DNA of 64,000 bases, taken from NCBI RefSeq assembly GCF_029960665.1, contig NZ_JASBRB010000009.1:1-64000 (forward strand), in the 5' to 3' direction. This document shows positions 63,477 to 64,000 of this stretch, one piece after another; the first letter of the stretch is position 1, and each line of letters opens with the position of its first letter. Below the pieces are notes generated by a model, which saw only the letters and a list, made by a program, of their open reading frames with translations, made no database searches and was not told the origin of the DNA. The stretch is from Pseudarthrobacter sp. AL07 (lineage in GTDB: Bacteria > Actinomycetota > Actinomycetes > Actinomycetales > Micrococcaceae). Position numbers and translations under genes: made by a program.

Positions 63477-64000
63477 GCCGCACCCGCTTCCTGGCGGGCG
63501 CCGCCGCGTGAGACCGGGCCAAGCCGCAGTTCGGCGCCGCCCAGGACGGCGCTGAATTCCTGGTCGTGGGTCACGGAAACCACGGAGGTCCCGGCGTCCA
63601 GCAGTTCGGAAAGGAACGATGCGAGCTCGGCCCAGGTATTGGCGTCCTGGCCGAACGTCGGCTCGTCCAGCACCAGCACACGCGGGTGGGCTGCCAGGAC
63701 GGTGGCCACCGATAGGCGCCGCTTTTCGCCGCCGGACAGTGTGTACGGATTGGCGTCCACCAGGTGCGTCAGGCGCAGCCGTTCCAGCAGCTCTTCAACC
63801 CGCTCCTCGCCATGGCCCAGATGCCGCGGACCGAACATCAGTTCGTCCAGCACCCGGCCGGTAACGAACTGGTGCTCGGGCTCCTGGAACACGGTTCCGA
63901 TGCGGGAAATCAGCTGGTTGGCTTTCCATTTGAACGGATCGATCCCGGCGCCCGCGGAAAGCTCGACGGCGGCAGACACCTTCCCGGCCACCGGCGCCAG
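63473..64000 (-). CDS. ecfA: ECF transporter ATP-binding protein (5' end outside window)
   Basis: The ATPase of the same ECF transporter, visible for the last 176 codons and open to the right edge. The Q-loop FQEPEHQFVTG, the ABC signature LSGGEKRRLSVATVLAAHPR, Walker B VLVLDEPTFGQD and the switch His in VVSVTHDQEF are seen. The Walker A lies outside the window. Actinobacterial EcfA is often a two-domain fusion, so much may be missing. It overlaps ecfT by four bases. Confidence 0.9.
   Translation of the reverse strand: MAPVAGKVSAAVELSAGAGIDPFKWKANQLISRIGTVFQEPEHQFVTGRVLDELMFGPRHLGHGEERVEELLERLRLTHLVDANPYTLSGGEKRRLSVATVLAAHPRVLVLDEPTFGQDANTWAELASFLSELLDAGTSVVSVTHDQEFSAVLGGAELRLGPVSRGGARQEAGAA

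Overview
The window is chromosomal DNA of a high-GC Gram-positive bacterium, most likely Arthrobacter/Pseudarthrobacter or a close relative (Micrococcaceae). Pointers are the G+C-rich third codon positions, a dnaK-grpE-dnaJ-hspR operon with HspR (HAIR-type) operators, a SAM-IV riboswitch (an actinobacterial class), a DUF222/13E12 HNH gene, an actinobacterial MobA-type hydroxylase and leaderless promoters. I see no rRNA, tRNA, CRISPR array, prophage or insertion sequence. The genus is inferred from family resemblance, not from a marker gene.

Layout. 1-8.0 kb: an amino-acid permease cut by the left edge, a metallo-beta-lactamase-fold hydrolase, a DEAD-box RNA helicase with a long structured leader, a methyltransferase and two MFS exporters. 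8.0-13.3 kb: a small membrane protein broken by a 14-bp tandem duplication, trmB, an orphan WXG100-type protein with a small companion, and DUF1206 and SRPBCC proteins. 13.3-18.2 kb: two ECF sigma modules, one with a zinc-finger anti-sigma factor, one with an unfamiliar single-pass partner and an exported Pro-Ala-Val repeat protein, plus a frameshifted lipoprotein and an acidic DMP19/DUF4375-like protein. 18.3-25.4 kb: a SWIM-SNF2 helicase, an HNH lipoprotein with no normal start codon, a DUF222 HNH protein and a decayed glycosyl-hydrolase gene. 25.3-33.6 kb: ammonium transporter, glutamate dehydrogenase, prephenate dehydratase, a BCCT transporter and 3-hydroxybenzoate 4-monooxygenase. 33.7-38.9 kb: the heat-shock operon and an acidic repeat protein. 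39-46 kb: three regulator/target pairs with visible operators (TetR-epimerase, MarR-MMPL, Phd-PIN toxin-antitoxin) and a LysE-type exporter. 46-51 kb: folate genes (a P-loop/PabB fusion and PabC) around a cardiolipin synthase. 51-57 kb: a PPOX-fold protein, thiolase, acyl-CoA ligase, and a SAM-IV-controlled DUF1737-rhodanese-metZ operon. 57-64 kb: lysG/lysE, a YbdK-type ligase, a PDDEXK-type gene between 92-bp direct repeats, an XRE-MurA fusion and part of an ECF transporter.

How it fits together. Most genes are housekeeping or niche metabolism: nitrogen uptake and assimilation (amt, gdhA), aromatic amino acids and folate (pheA, pabB, pabC), methionine (metZ operon), osmoprotection (BCCT), aromatic breakdown (mobA) and protein quality control (dnaK operon). 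The most unusual signals are small. They are: a leader-ORF/terminator arrangement before the helicase; several families of long palindromic repeats between convergent genes, one supplying the last codons of a thiolase; a gene bracketed by near-identical palindromic repeats; two domain fusions (kinase-PabB and XRE-MurA); and several genes caught in decay by single, readable mutations.
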